Part shown: piece after piece, positions 11,749 to 23,954 of the stretch | How the letters are laid out: every line of letters starts with the position of its first letter | Position numbering within the stretch: position 1 is the first letter of the stretch | NCBI RefSeq assembly: GCF_028476545.1 | Contig: NW_026732290.1 | Coordinates: forward strand, 154,501 to 218,500 | Direction of reading: 5' to 3' | Length of the DNA: 64,000 nucleotides | From: Physella acuta | Lineage: Eukaryota; Mollusca; Gastropoda; Physidae | Position numbers and translations under genes: made by a program | The notes under the pieces: generated by a model | Told to the model about the DNA's origin: nothing | What the model saw: the letters and a program-made list of their open reading frames with translations, nothing else | Database searches by the model: none

Positions 11749-12919
11749 GTACCTAGACAACAATCTGCGATGCCTGACGCCGGGCGAGGTGACGATGTCC
11801 AACGATTCCCTGGTCAACAAGGACCTTGCGGCCTTCTCCAACTGGTACGCCCAGTACCACGGCTACGTCTCCCTCTGCGTCTGCATGGGCGGCATCGTCA
11901 CCAACACCTTTAACTTCATGGTGCTCACCCGCAAGCACATGCGCACGCCCGTCAACCAAATCCTCACAGGCTTGGCTATTTCTGATATCATCACCATGTT
12001 GAGTTATCTCCCTTTCGCGATCCACTTCTACTGCATGCACCCGAGTTCCTCCCATTCCCCGGATAGAAATTCTAAAGGTTGGATGAGCTTCTTGCTCTTC
12101 CACATCAGCCTCACCGCAGTCACGCACACCATCAGCATCTGGTTATGCGTCGTGTTGGCCATAGTCCGGTACCTCCACATCCGGTCTCCGACGCGCGCGA
12201 GTTCGGTCCGACTGAAGCGGAACATCCAAGCCAGGTACCTTGTCTTAGGGACGTATATCATCTCAATCCTCGTCATGATCCCCAACTACATGACCAACGA
12301 GCTCAAAGAAAAACAAATTTCTGTGAACCAGACGTTCAACAACGTGACGTTCGCGAACCAGACTTTTTATTTCTTGGAGCACTTCCGGCTCGGGAGCAAC
12401 GACACGAACCCGCTGGTACTCACCAACGTTTGGATGTACGCCATCCTAGCCAAGCTCGTGCCCTGCTTCTTGATCTCCGTCTTCGGATCCCTCCTGCTCT
12501 ACCAAATGCGGGCCAAACTCCGCCAGCGGAAAGACTTCCTCAAAGTCTCCGCCTCCAACAACCACAAACTCCACGAACATTCCAGAACGACGAAGATGCT
12601 GATCACAGTTATCGTTCTTTTTCTCATCACCGAGCTCCCCCAGGGGGTGTTGATCATCCTCAGCGCGTGCCGCGAGGGGCTCTTCGACACGGTCTACATG
12701 CCGCTGGGTGACGTCATGGACATCGGGGCGCTTGTCAACAACGCCATCAACTTTGTGCTGTACTGCTCCATGAGCGCCAAGTTCCGACAGACGTTCCTGC
12801 AACTCTTCTGCCACTGTGGCCGCGAGTTCGACAGCGAGGCTGAGGAGAACGGTTATGTCCTTCGCGAGGATAAAGGCGAGTCCTACAGCAATAACAATGA
12901 GCTGGAGAACGTCATTTAG
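11749..12919 (+). CDS. Myosuppressin/DMSR-family peptide GPCR, main coding exon
   Basis: Seven-transmembrane rhodopsin-class receptor, residues 37-426 of the proposed protein. Visible landmarks are YHGYVSL before TM1, NFMVLTRKHMRTPVN at the TM1/loop 1 boundary, HTISIWL in TM3 followed by IVRYLHI in the DRY position, LFLITELPQG in TM6, and MDIGALVNNAINFVLYCSMS in TM7. These match the Drosophila myosuppressin receptors and nematode DMSR family as I know them. Such receptors bind C-terminally amidated FMRFamide-like peptides at the plasma membrane and signal through G proteins. The loop after TM4 has NQT, NVT, NQT and NDT sequons. The tail has Cys pairs (CHC) that could be palmitoylated. Stop is TAG at 12917. 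The exon is open back to an acceptor (TTGCAG, 11743-11748), so the internal ATG at 11795 is probably not the start. It is GC-rich at third positions, unlike its flanks. Exact ligand and subtype are unknown. Confidence 0.93.
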
Positions 12920-13640
12920 CAGTATAAAAATTGTGATCTCAAGCGTATTTTGTACAATGATTAGCTCCAGGTTTACATTGTGCACTTCAGCTCATAAAGC
13001 TTCTTAGCTCGTACTAATTAGCTCAAAAATATTGAATTTCACGTGTGCAACGAGATGAGCTAATACTCGTAAGCTCAAAGAGCTAAGGCTTTACATGTTA
13101 CCTCAAAGAGCTTAGACTTGGTAGTACCTTTTAGATCACGGAGCTTAAGTTGCTCCATACATCTCTTTTCCAAACAATGCTTGATGTTTAATCAAATATC
13201 CCTCGATGGTTCAAAACTTTCCTAGAGATTGGTACTAAGGCAGACAGCCTTATACCCATCCATCTGATTCTGAGCCACTCTGTCGTTGAAATAACATGTT
13301 TCTTTTCATACAGTTTGATAGTTTAAACGTGGAGATTAGCTAAAGTTTTATCTCATCTAGTTGGTGAGATCAAAACACACAGGGTGAGGAGATCACGAGT
13401 GACGACATCATGAAGTGTGACGCGAAAGTATGAAGTGATGACGTCACATGGAGTCAGTGATGAAACTGTAACTAAAGACGAATTAATCAGAGCAGATCAT
13501 TTTACAAATAAACAATTCATTTTTTTTCTACATACATTTAAATTTATTATTGTACACCCATGTTGCTATGTTTACTTAAAGTATTGGTTTGTAAATATTT
13601 TTTTTTACAATTTACATTGCATTGCTTTTCCAATAAACGT
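12920..13640 (+). other. Likely 3' UTR of the GPCR gene
   Basis: AT-rich sequence with recurring AGCTCAAAGAGCT-like words at 13000-13150. AATAAA signals lie at 13507-13512 and 13632-13637. A perfect TGACGTCA (CRE-like) word lies near 13438. The transcript end is not determined. Confidence 0.45.
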
Positions 13641-14862
13641 GCTAATTTCCTGACGTAATATTATGTTAATATTTACATGAATCTGCTGGCTATAAAGTTG
13701 ACATTCGTGTTAACAAACACTATACGTTATACATAATTGAACACATCTTTTACATTTACATCAAAGAATGTAAAAATCTGCACTTAAAATCCTTTTTAAA
13801 AAACAATTTATTATAACTGTAATTTTGCACATTCTTCATGCATTACCAAAAAGAAATCGGTTTATAATGTATGTCCTAGTTTATTTTCTTTTTTTTCTAA
13901 ACCAGTTCACAATTTTACAATAAAATTAAGATGAATTAAACATTTTTTAAAAGTACAATATAATACAACTATAATATATTTCGTTCTTTTAAGATAGGGA
14001 TCAGTTTTTAAAAGACAAAACATTTTGAGAGTACGTCGAGGTCGGTGGCGGGTTACTTTACTTGTTTCTGTACTTTTGGTCAATAGAATGAAAGAAACAC
14101 CTTGTTAAATGCTGGAAATAAACCAAAATGGGTAAACTATTAACATCACGACTGGTAAATGGTTAAAAATGTAACTCAATGGTTCACGAGGGAGCTATTT
14201 TAATGTAAATAATAAAAGCTAACTAAGTAGCCACTGCATATCAACGTAGCTATAAGTCTCCATTTAGCTATATTAGTGCTAAAATTGCCTCGGTCTAGCC
14301 AGATTAATATTTTAAAAAATAGCCTGTCTAGCCAGAGTATTACTAAAATAACCTACATTTCGCAATAATAAAGTACTCATATCTACAAAATGAATAAATG
14401 CCGGGAATCATAACTTCTCTAAAAAACTAACTTTAACATTAATTTAGGATTCGATTGTCCCTGAACTCATAGACCTAAAATTAGTAAAATCCTATTATTT
14501 CGGAACTCTTAAAGTCAAGGTTTTTATGTTACATTTTTAATCCATAAGGGGAAACCACCAACGTATACACTGAGCTGTTTTTATAACCACTGCAGCCGCA
14601 GGCACATAACCATTAAATGTCAGTTATCTCCCTTTCCCATTCTACGTAAATCTATCGTGTTTATTTCATGACGATAAAATATCTACATTTAGAGAAGGAA
14701 AAATTATATAGATCAGGTTTCATAAGATCAAATTTTTTTTTCTATGTAAGATGGGGATTAAGTTTTGATGATGTGGAAATTGAACAAATTATATTGTAAG
14801 TTTATCACCTTTAAAGGTTGTGCGAGGAAATACGGTCTTAAAAATTGTAATGATAAACAACA
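13641..14862. other. Unassigned AT-rich intergenic sequence
   Basis: No coding, RNA or element signals that I can support. Confidence 0.6.
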
Positions 14863-16423
14863 TTACACACTAGGGACATACACTACTAACATAGGTAACA
14901 GGAAACGTGATATACTAGGAACATAATCTAGGAGCATAACACACTAGGGACAAATAACACACTAGGGACAAATAACGCACTAGGGACATAACACACTATG
15001 GACATAAGACACTAGGGACATAACACACTAGGGACATAACACACTATCAACATACCACACTAGAAACATAACACACCAGGGACATAACACACTAGGTACA
15101 TAACACACTAGGGACATAACACACTAGGGACATAACACACTAGGTACATAACACACTAGGTACATAACACACTAGGGACATAACACACTAGGGACATAAC
15201 ACACTAGGTACATAACACACTATGGACATAACACACTAGGGACATAACACACTAGGGACATAACACACTAGGTACATAACACACTAGGGACATAACACAC
15301 TAGGTACATAACACACTGGGGACATACACACTAGGTACATAACACACTAGGTACATAACACACTATCAACATACCACACTAGAAACATAACACACCAGGG
15401 ACATAACACACTAGGGACATAACACACTAGGGACATAACACACTAGGGACATAACACACTAGGGACATAACACAATAGGGACATAACACACTAGGTACAT
15501 AACACACTATCAACATACCACACTAGAAACATAACACACTAGGGACATAACACAATAGGGACATAACACACTAGGTACATAACACACTATCAACATACCA
15601 CACTAGAAACATAACACACCAGGGACATAACACACTAGGGACATAACACACTAGGGACATAACACACTAGGGACATAACACACTAGGGACATAACACAAT
15701 AGGGACATAACACACTAGGTACATAACACAATAGGGACATAACACACTAGGTACATAACACACTATCAACATACCACACTAGAAACATAACACACTAGGG
15801 ACATAACACAATAGGGACATAACACACTAGGTACATAACACACTATCAACATACCACACTAGAAACATAACACACCAGGGACATAACACACTAGGGACAT
15901 AACACACTAGGGACATAACACACTAGGGACATAACACACTAGGGACATAACACACTAGGTACATAACACACTAGGGACATAACACACTAGGGACATAACA
16001 CAATAGGGACATAACACACTAGGTACATAACACAATAGGGACATAACACACTAGGTACATAACACACTATCAACATACCACACTAGAAACATAACACACT
16101 AGGGACATAACACAATAGGGACATAACACACTAGGTACATAACACACTATCAACATACCACACTAGAAACATAACACACCAGGGACATAACACACTAGGG
16201 ACATAACACACTAGGGACATAACACACTAGGGACATAACACACTAGGGACATAACACACTAGGTACATAACACACTAGGGACATAACACACTAGGTACAT
16301 AACACACTAGGGACATAACACAATAGGGACATAACACACTATGGACATAACACACTATCAACATACCACACTAGAAACATAACACACCAGGGACATAACA
16401 CACTAGGGACATAACACACTAGG
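14863..16423 (+). repeat. 17-bp minisatellite with higher-order structure
   Basis: About 90 units of GGGACATAACACACTAG and close variants (GGTACATA, AATAGGGACA). A divergent block containing CTATCAACATACCACACTAG recurs irregularly, near 15042, 15361, 15508, 15588, 15752, 15842, 16067, 16143 and 16346. This shows that multi-unit segments were duplicated as blocks. Confidence 0.97.
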
Positions 16424-16779
16424 ATTTTGAAACACTGGGAGATACAACTTTAAACAAGATTAGAACGATCTACACATTATAAATAATACTACACGCTAAA
16501 CCAAAGACTACATCACACCCCGCTCTGAAACAAACCGATGCTGCATTACAAGGTACACACTGAACATAGAACTGCTCTAAGACAACACATTCACGAACAC
16601 AAGGAGACAAAATAACACACTACACACAGACTAAATCTGCCTTGCCACTGTCAACTTCTTGACTATTACAAAGTTGCCTTGCGTCAACTTTTTTCTTGTC
16701 TAGTTGCCTTGTCAACTTCGAACAGGTTCTCGATACTGGTCTCTGTAATTAGCTGTTTTCTACTAGGTGTGTCTATAGT

Positions 16780-17290
16780 GTATGTCTGTGTCTCTTCGTT
16801 TATGTATGTGTGTCGTCAGGTTATCCAAGCGTATCATATGTCAAGGGGCATTTGCTATGTTCATATGTGTCTTAGTATGGGTGATGTGTTTGTGGAGGTA
16901 CATATATGTCATGTATTTGTGTCTAGGAGCGTTTATGTTTATGTGTCTTAGTATAGATGATGTGTTTGTAGAGGTACATATATGTCATATGTCTGGGTCT
17001 AGAAGCGTTTGTTATGTTCATATGTGTCTTAGTATGGGTGATTTGTTTGTGGAGGTACATATACTTCGAGTGTCGGTTGTACCTGATTAAGTTTGTATGT
17101 CTTCATACATGTCTTCGTATGTGTCTCCGCGTGTCAATTTGCGTCTATGTGAGTAAGGCATGTTTACATATGTTCACGTGCGTCTTAGTGCGCCTCACGT
17201 CTCGTGAAGTTTTGTGTGTCAAACACATATTGCTATGTTCATTCGTATTCATGTGTCTTTATGTGTCTTGTAATGTTCATGATTAGCGTT
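16780..17290 (+). repeat. GT-rich degenerate tandem repeat, about 80-90 bp unit
   Basis: ATGTGTCTTAGTATGGGTGA and TTGTGGAGGTACATATA recur three times between 16855 and 17065, then fade into GTGTCTT-rich sequence. The apparent long frames here are translations of this repeat. Confidence 0.75.
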
Positions 17291-18000
17291 GCGTGTGTCT
17301 TAGAGAAACACGATGTGTCTTGAAATCTTCACGTCTCTGTCTTAATTTGTCATGCGTGTCTCGTTGTGTGTCGTGTGTCTCATTGTAAGACTCATATGTG
17401 TATTAATGTGTTAGCATTCATAGGTCCATACATTCAAATGCTAGTCTAAATGTGTCGGCGGAGAGACATTTGCCTATCTGTGTGTGTCTGATGATGTCTG
17501 TGTGTCGCCTATCCTTTATCATCGTGTGTCTTAATATCTCTAATGTTTCCCCTTTTCAGTCTTTACTAACCATTCTGCTATTATAACGTGTGATTTTACA
17601 ATGTGAATCAGGATTCTTAGTTTGTATGACTTTTTGAATTAACATTTTTAATGTATCACCTTGTTAATCTAGATTCTTAGTGTATGTGGTTATGTGAATA
17701 AAATATGTTGCATGCGTCGGTATGTGTGAATCATGATTCTTAGTGTGGGGGAAAAAAGACAAAAGACGTTAATTTCATAATTTGTCTGTTTGATTAGTAT
17801 TAATTTAGACCTTGATATTTCCCATAATATTTTCACATTGCCAAATTTTTCCGACATTATTATTATTTTTAACATTAATTTCATTTCAGCTTGTTGAGTT
17901 GACAATAGCGTGACTCTATGATTGAATGATTGAAAAGAAAAGCTGTATTGAGGTCGCGTGTTTTGGTTTTGAATATGTGTGTGATTGTTTCGTACTTTGA
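17291..18000. other. Unassigned sequence
   Basis: GTGTCT-rich at its left side, otherwise featureless. GATTCTTAGT recurs with spacing near 60-110 bases (17612-17740), possibly decayed repeat. Confidence 0.45.
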
Positions 18001-18009
18001 TATGATCAC

Positions 18010-18620
18010 CTTCAGGACCTAACAGAGATAACCCTTACTCTAATCCTGGCTCTAATCCTATCCACAACTCTAATTCAAGTACAAGTTCTAGACTTAGCCG
18101 TAACCCTAACGCTAAAACTTGTTTTTATTGCCGTAGTTATAATCGTCCCTTAAAACTAACCCATCCCCTAACCTTAGACCTAACCCCATCATTAACCATT
18201 GCTTTAGCACTTACCTTTCTAGATTTAGTCCTGAAACTAACCCACGCCCTAACCTTAGACCTAGACCTTACCCCTTAATTAACCATTGCTTTAGCGCTTA
18301 CTTTTCTAGTTTTAGCCTTAACCCTAACGCTTAAACTTTTTTTATTGCCGTAGTTATAATCTTTCCCTAAAACTAACCCATCCCCTAACCTTAGACCTAG
18401 ACCTTACCCCTTAATTAACCATTGCTTTAGCGCTTACTTTTCTAGTTTTAGCCTTAACCCTAACGCTTAAACTTTTTTTATTGCCGTAGTTATAATCGTT
18501 CCCTAAAACTGACCCATCCCCTAACCTTAAACCTAGCCCTTACCCCATCATTATCCATTGTTTTAGAACTTGCCTTTCTAGATTCAGTCCTGAAACTAAC
18601 CCACGCCCTAAACCTAATCC
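18010..18620 (+). repeat. CCTAACC-rich tandem repeat, 137-bp unit
   Basis: ATTGCCGTAGTTATAAT occurs at about 18127, 18343 and 18480, so the last two are 137 bases apart. Each unit contains CCTAACCTTAGACC and TTAACCCTAACGC words. It resembles telomeric CCCTAA but is far too degenerate to be a telomere. Confidence 0.8.
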
Positions 18621-18982
18621 CTTGCTCCATCTTCACATCGATACCACACGGAATAAAAAACTCTCGATACGATACTATACTGTTCTGCTGGTGATCATAC
18701 AAGTACCGTTTAATTTTTTAGCTTTCATATTTCAATTGTTATTCATTTTAAAATTGGAATTAAAAAAACATACAACGGAGTCATATTTTTTTGTTGAATG
18801 CTTGTGGATTGTGTAGTACGTATACGATGAAGGTAGTTAAAAATATGATGGTTTATCAATCTGTGATTTATTGAGCGTTTCTCACTTCCATGTTACCAAC
18901 GTGGGTTTCTTTCAGGCTTTTGATAAGTACCACCTGGACTGGTCTCATGGCTTGTGGTGGGGGGGGGGGGGGGTGACAACGA

Positions 18983-19029
18983 CCGAGGCTTAGCGACCCA
19001 TTCCGGCGCCCGGGGCGAACTATCAATTA

Positions 19030-19119
<90 letters not shown>

Positions 19120-19400
19120 GATAACGCCCCCCCCCCCCCTCATCAACTTAGAATGATCAAGGCGTTTTTACCAGCGTCTTTCTCTTTTTTTTAATGTGTC
19201 ACATATTTAACGTAGAAGAAGTTATGTAAGTCCGTAAAGTCTTGTAGCAGTCTTTTTTCTTAGCCTCGGCTGTAGATAATTTAGTAAGACTGATTAGAAT
19301 AATCTTTTAATATACACTTCCATCGGCTTGGCGCCCCGAGCCCCTTAGTGTCGGCGCCCCGGGCGTCCGCCCCACCCGCCCTCCCTTCGCTACGCCTCTG
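18983..19400 (+). mobile_element. CAGAGGCGTAGCGA-family transposon, copy 3, with internal (TA)n
   Basis: Begins CCGAGGCTTAGCGACCC and ends TTCGCTACGCCTCTG. Flanks GACAACGA and GACGACTA match at 6 of 8. The interior holds the family word GGCGCCCGGGGCGAA at the left, its counterpart GGCGCCCCGGGCG at the right, and a (TA)n array at 19030-19118. Confidence 0.75.
19030..19118. repeat. (TA)n microsatellite inside a short transposon
   Basis: Pure alternation followed by a poly-C tract. Confidence 0.97.
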
Positions 19401-19403
19401 GAC

Positions 19404-19474
19404 GACTACGGCTTTGAGAACTCGTGACTTTGGGGCTAGATAATGCACGCTCTATCGCTACACCACGCCGTTCC
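19404..19474 (-). mobile_element. tRNA-like SINE head remnant
   Basis: On the - strand it reads as a decayed tRNA-like head, including GGCGTGGTGTAGCGATAGAG and AAGTCACGAGTTC. It directly follows the transposon right end. Confidence 0.5.
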
Positions 19475-19631
19475 TTAATCAACCAGTGTAGGCTCTATTT
19501 TTACCTAAACTAAAAATTGGCATAAAAAAATTTTCCCCCAAAAAAAAAACAAAAAAAAACAGTCTATCAAATAGTTTATGGCTTGCCTATCTTGGTGTAA
19601 ATATTGAAGGTTATTGAACAATATTTATATC

Positions 19632-20645
19632 ATTTCGTAAAGTATGATTACAATCTTCATCATTATCTTTTCCCGTTCTTGCCCATGACATATTGGGTAG
19701 ATGGAGTAGAGTTCATCTATTTCAAAAACCGCAGTGATATTTTAATCAAGAAAATACATAGGCCCTGTATTCTTTAATAATGATTTTTTGTCGTGGCACA
19801 TAAGGAGGATGAAGTAGAGTTCATCTATTTCAATGACATCGGAATACAGGGGGATAGTTTGCTCAGCCCTGCCGCGTTTGTTTCTCTAACGTGATTCGGG
19901 TACCCATTAAAGCTGGGTGGACTCAGTGGCGTTATACAGACTCGAACCCGGGATCCGAACTCGAGACTTTCGGCTTATCAGTCTGATTACCATCGTGCAA
20001 AACTTAATTTTTATAATCTTGAACCATAATGAACGGTCTTGTTTGCTGAAAAAATAATACAGTTTATTACTTAAAGGGCATTAATAAATCAACAAAAGTA
20101 TCAGAAATGAATTCACTAATGTAAAAAAAATTAAATTTAAAATTATATTCTAAAAAATTAGAACACAAACTTAAAAAAATAAATTAGAATGTATATTTTA
20201 ACAGCAATTGAATAGCTAGAGTTATACTAAATCAAATAAATTATAATAAAGCTATTGCTAGTCGGAATTAACATTAAACATTTTAATAAATAGCCTGGTT
20301 GATTCTTCGAATTAATTTATTTGAACAAATAAAGGGAAACAACCAATAAATAATAAACAAAAATAAAAGGAATATCAATAGATATTGAAAATAATAGCTA
20401 TCAATGATTCTGTCCATTTTATTATAAAATAATTAAAATTATCTATGTACTGCTTTTGGATATTTTTACTTCATACATTTCTTTGTTATTTTAATTTAAC
20501 ATTATTTTAAATAAAGAGCCTCTAGCTATTTCAAATTTAAAAAATGTAGACCTCTGAAAATTTTTGATGTAGTAAGCGATAACTTCAATTCTTATATTTA
20601 GTCTACTCCTACTGATAATCACATTAATTGTGCTGATATTAATAA
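19632..20645. repeat. 1-kb dispersed repeat K, copy 1
   Basis: Aligns along its length with 24559-25600, at roughly 90% or better by eye. Both begin near TTTCGTAAAGT and end near TGCTGATATTAATAA. Both contain the same SINE-B copy, so the SINE landed before K was copied. The interior is AT-rich and non-coding. The right flank continues ACGAGAAAAATGG, the word found uninterrupted at 23542. Confidence 0.85.
19797..19998 (-). mobile_element. SINE family B, near full length, inside repeat K
   Basis: On the - strand: tRNA-like head with GAAAGTCTCGAGTTCGGATC, body with GAGTCCACCCAGC and GGTACCCG, then GAACTCTACTTCATCC near the tail. This is one of the better-preserved copies. Confidence 0.8.
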
Positions 20646-20693
20646 CGAGAAAAATGGCCCGTTGAAGAAGGATACACAGGGCGCTAGGTCAGG

Positions 20694-20870
20694 GGTCGGC
20701 AACCTGCGGCTCCTTTGATGTCAAGGTGCGGCTCTTCAGCTCCATGCACAGATATTGAAAATTATTTTATTTTATTTTAAAAACTCAAAAAATATTAGTC
20801 TGCAACACTCGGTAATGAACGATATAATAATAAATATAAATAATAATCATTAAAAAAGTTTTAAAAAACC
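20694..20870 (+). mobile_element. hAT-type transposon, 5' end
   Basis: Starts CAGGGGTCGGCAACCTGCGG, the classic hAT/Charlie-type terminus, with repeated GCGGCTC words. The matching right end is not recognisable; later insertions probably overlie it. Confidence 0.65.
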
Positions 20871-21114
20871 CACGTTTTCTGATTGAACTAAAAAGTAGAA
20901 AATAAACGCTATACATCACAATAATGCAAGCGATCACTCTACTATAAGCGATGAAAAACGTGGGGCGCCGAAGTAAAAGTTATATTACTATTGATTAGAT
21001 AATACTATTGACTTTTATTAGGGAGCTTGTAGAGAGTCAACAGTATTAGAAACTGTAAGTGCCCAACCACTCGACCATATCGTCTCCCCCAAACTGGCCT
21101 ACCTCCTGTAAGTT

Positions 21115-21247
21115 TAAACTCGGTTCAAACTAAATTATCTGCCCCTAAGCCTGTGGCGATGTGGGATCGTTCGCTTCACTGCGCGCGAGGTACGCGTCGC
21201 TCGTTTTTTTTTTCTAATGGCTCGCAGAGGAGAATTATATATATAGA
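21115..21247 (-). mobile_element. Helitron-like element, 5' portion
   Basis: On the - strand it begins exactly TCTATATATATAATTCTC after a host A, the same terminus as the element at 11127. It shares the downstream word GGGGCAGATAAT with it. The 3' hairpin end was not found. Confidence 0.55.
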
Positions 21248-21569
21248 TTATATAGCGGTCTAAAATGCTCAATAAAATGTTTCCATTGATCAATTTAGTA
21301 ATAATAACAATTGAATATTCAATGGTCATCCAAAAGAAAGCTTCCCTGAAAATTTCAGCGCGCTAGCTAACTGGGAAGTGCCAGAAATTTCGATCGCAAG
21401 ATTTGATTGGAAAGACAAACAAAAACACAGACACAGAGAAAGCAAGTTAAAGAAAACGTGGGAACAAAAGACACTCGCTGTTCTATTAGAATATTTAGTT
21501 ACTCCCAATTTCAATGTAGGCCTACTTCCTTGTTTTCTAAAACTGAGTTATTTAATTGTAAACAATGCT

Positions 21570-22190
21570 TGTGCTTGGATCATGTTTATCGGGGCACGGG
21601 TTTACCTACATTACCGCCCAGTACGCCATGGGGCGTGCTGTATGAGAGCCTTGAGTGTAAGTTAATCACTGACCGTAATATCACCACTAATCACTCACCG
21701 CATAAGTGTCAGGGACGGAAAGTGACGCTCTCGTGAACCCGATTACACTATCGCTGGGGCGCCGCGTTGAGCCCCTAGCTCGGTTTAATAATCGAATGTC
21801 GTGTGCCGCATTATTAATATTGTAGTGTGCTCCTAAAAACCAACGTAGACGCGTAGTGCTTGCGGGATAGCCATGGGCGCCAAATTACACTCTGCTGAGA
21901 CACCGGAGGTTGCGCCTGATTCGAATTAGTGAGCGACTATACCAACTCATTGTATCAAAAGCGTATCACGCTATTTAAAATGAACGTAGGCGCCATGGTG
22001 CTCAAGGGTAAGCCCTGGGCGCCAATTCGCTCCCCCCCCCCCCCTCTGCCGGTGCCCCTGAGTGCGCGCCTGATTCATTCGATTAAGTCAACGATTATTG
22101 TTGCCTGTCGTGTCTTTAGTGTGTAGCCTTTTTTTAAATGAACGTAGGCGCCATAATGCTCGCAGGTGAGCCCGGGGAGCTTCGGGTCGC
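21570..22190 (+). repeat. Degenerate tandem repeat, about 140-160 bp unit
   Basis: AACGTAGGCGCCAT followed by a GCTC...GGGTAAGCCC-type block occurs at about 21982 and 22140, with a weaker copy at 21842. GC-rich relative to its surroundings. Origin unknown. Confidence 0.6.
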
Positions 22191-22324
22191 GCAATGGACA
22201 AGGTGCCGGCAGCTGCGCCTGTTGCAGTTTTATCGCAAAATATAGTAGTACCCCTTACCCGCTATGTAGAACGCCCGATGCCAAGTACTAAAATACCCGC
22301 TCGGGAAATCTGGGCGGCAAACCG

Positions 22325-22725
22325 TGTTTTGACGAATATTGCACCGTCCCGGGCTCTGCCCATAAGAATTTTTTTTTCGCAGAAATCTTCTCGGGAGTAT
22401 TCTAATTTACTCTCCAAATTGTTGTGGAAATCGGATGAATGGTGTCGAACCGCATCCGACTTTTATGTTTTTATATACCGCACCCTGACTGGGCGCCGCG
22501 CTTGCCAAATTAAAAAATATATTTTTTTTGTTGCAAAAAACTCCCCAAAGTTACCTGGCGATCGGTTGAACGGTGTCAATCCGCAAACGACTTTTATTTT
22601 TATAAACTGCAACGCTCCCTGCTGGGGCGCCACAACAGTGAATTTGAATGTTTTTTTTTCTCAGATACCTCCCCAGGAGTATTCTCAACAACTTCCTAAA
22701 GTTTCATATAGATCGGATTAAAGAT
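22325..22725 (+). repeat. Tandem repeat, about 135-bp unit, three copies
   Basis: Each unit contains a TTTTTTTTC(T)CAGA-like block, CTCCCCA(G)GAGTATTCT, GATCGGATGAATGGTGT and CGACTTTTATTTTTATA, then a GGGCGCC word. The 175-codon open frame across it (22194-22721) follows the repeat and shows no domain, so I do not call a gene. Confidence 0.65.
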
Positions 22726-22739
22726 GTAGTAATGAAGAA

Positions 22740-23560
22740 AAGACACACACACCTACATGCATTGCTTCGCCCCCCCCCCCCACACACACACACTCCAAAA
22801 CATGTCTACCGTCCCATTCGACGAAATATAATTATATACTTTTTCCAGTGTGCGCCCCCTCCCAGAAAATTCTACCCCGCCCCCGAAAATTTCAAGTAAC
22901 CTCACCCCTCTCCGGGGAGGAAAAAGTCTGAAAGAAACACTGGTCGCATTTGTAGATCATACAAACTAAAGGAAGAATCTGGGCGGGGCTTCGCCCCTAT
23001 CGGAAGAGATGCTTGAAAAAAAAACTGCACGCTAAACACTTTTTAGATTAGAAAAAGTTTCCCCCTCCGGAGAGGAAAAAGTCTGAAAGAAACACTGGTG
23101 TCGCGCTTAGCCACTACCCGAAGAATTGCATTAAAGAAATTGCAAGAAAACCACTTTTTAGATTAGACACATTAATTAGGCGTTAATTTTATTATAGAGT
23201 TTCGATGAAGACATTTCTTTTGAGTTTGGGAGGGGGTGGGGGCTTAGACGTTCTTACGCGGGGGTGGGGCTTCGCCCCTACCCGAAGAATTGTATGAAAG
23301 AAACTCTTCACGCAAACCACTTAGATTAGACAAAATTGTCTTTTTATTCAATGTTTACTCAAGAATCAATGACGTCATGTTACTGTGTGCACTCTCCGGC
23401 TTGATATTATTTTCTACTATATGACGTCATATTTCGTTTTCGTTTCACTGTGTAAGTTTTTAAATTGCTTATGTTTTCTCTAGAGCGTTCTTGTCAGATA
23501 GATACATAAATAGATACACAGACAGCGAAACTATTAGTATTGACGAGAAAAATGGCATTA
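22740..23560 (+). repeat. Dispersed repeat E, copy 1
   Basis: A distinctive series of blocks: ACATGTCTACCGTCCCATTC, TTTTTCCAGTGT, CCGCCCCCGAAAATTTCAA, GGGGAGGAAAAAGTCTGAAA, GGGGTGGGGCTTCGCCCCTA, then two TGACGTCA words (23369 and 23421). It repeats at 23955-24545, and part occurs inverted at 57.86 kb. Probably a non-autonomous mobile element; its ends are unclear. Confidence 0.7.
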
Positions 23561-23561
23561 T

Positions 23562-23954
23562 GAGGAAGGATACAACGGGCACTAGGCTGATAGTGCTGTC
23601 TCTTTTCTCTAAACTAAAACCACCCCACCCCACACACACACACCTACCCCCCCCCACCCCCACCCCCCCCCACCCCCAAAAAAACATGTCTCGTTGAGGA
23701 AGGATACAACGGGCGCTAGGCTGATAGTGCTGTCTCTTTTCTCTAAACTAAAACCACCCCGACCCCCCCCACACGCACACACCACCCCCCCCCCCCCAAC
23801 CCCCCAAAAAAAACATGTCTCGTTGAGGAAGGATACAACGGGCGCTAGGCTGATAGTGCTGTCTCTTTTCTCTAAACTAAAACCACCCCACCCCCCCCCC
23901 CCACACACACACACCCCCCCACACCCCCCCCCCCCCCCACCCCCAACCCCAAAA
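23562..23954 (+). repeat. Tandem repeat, about 130-bp unit, three copies
   Basis: GAGGAAGGATACAACGGGC begins units at about 23562, 23695 and 23825 (spacing 133 and 130). Each ends in a CA/C-rich tract and AAAAACATGTCT. The poly-C segments vary in length between units. Confidence 0.9.

Noticed and set aside
11753-12985. Frames on the - strand and in the other + frame across the GPCR exon
   Set aside because: Shadow frames kept open by the GC-rich codon bias of the real exon; no domain content.
14863-16423. Possible CRISPR-like array
   Set aside because: Units are contiguous with no unique spacers; it is a minisatellite in a eukaryotic context.
18010-18620. Possible interstitial telomere
   Set aside because: CCTAACC words are embedded in a degenerate 137-bp unit, not runs of CCCTAA.
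22194-22721. 175-codon open frame
   Set aside because: Spans an imperfect 135-bp tandem repeat and has no recognisable domain; likely chance.
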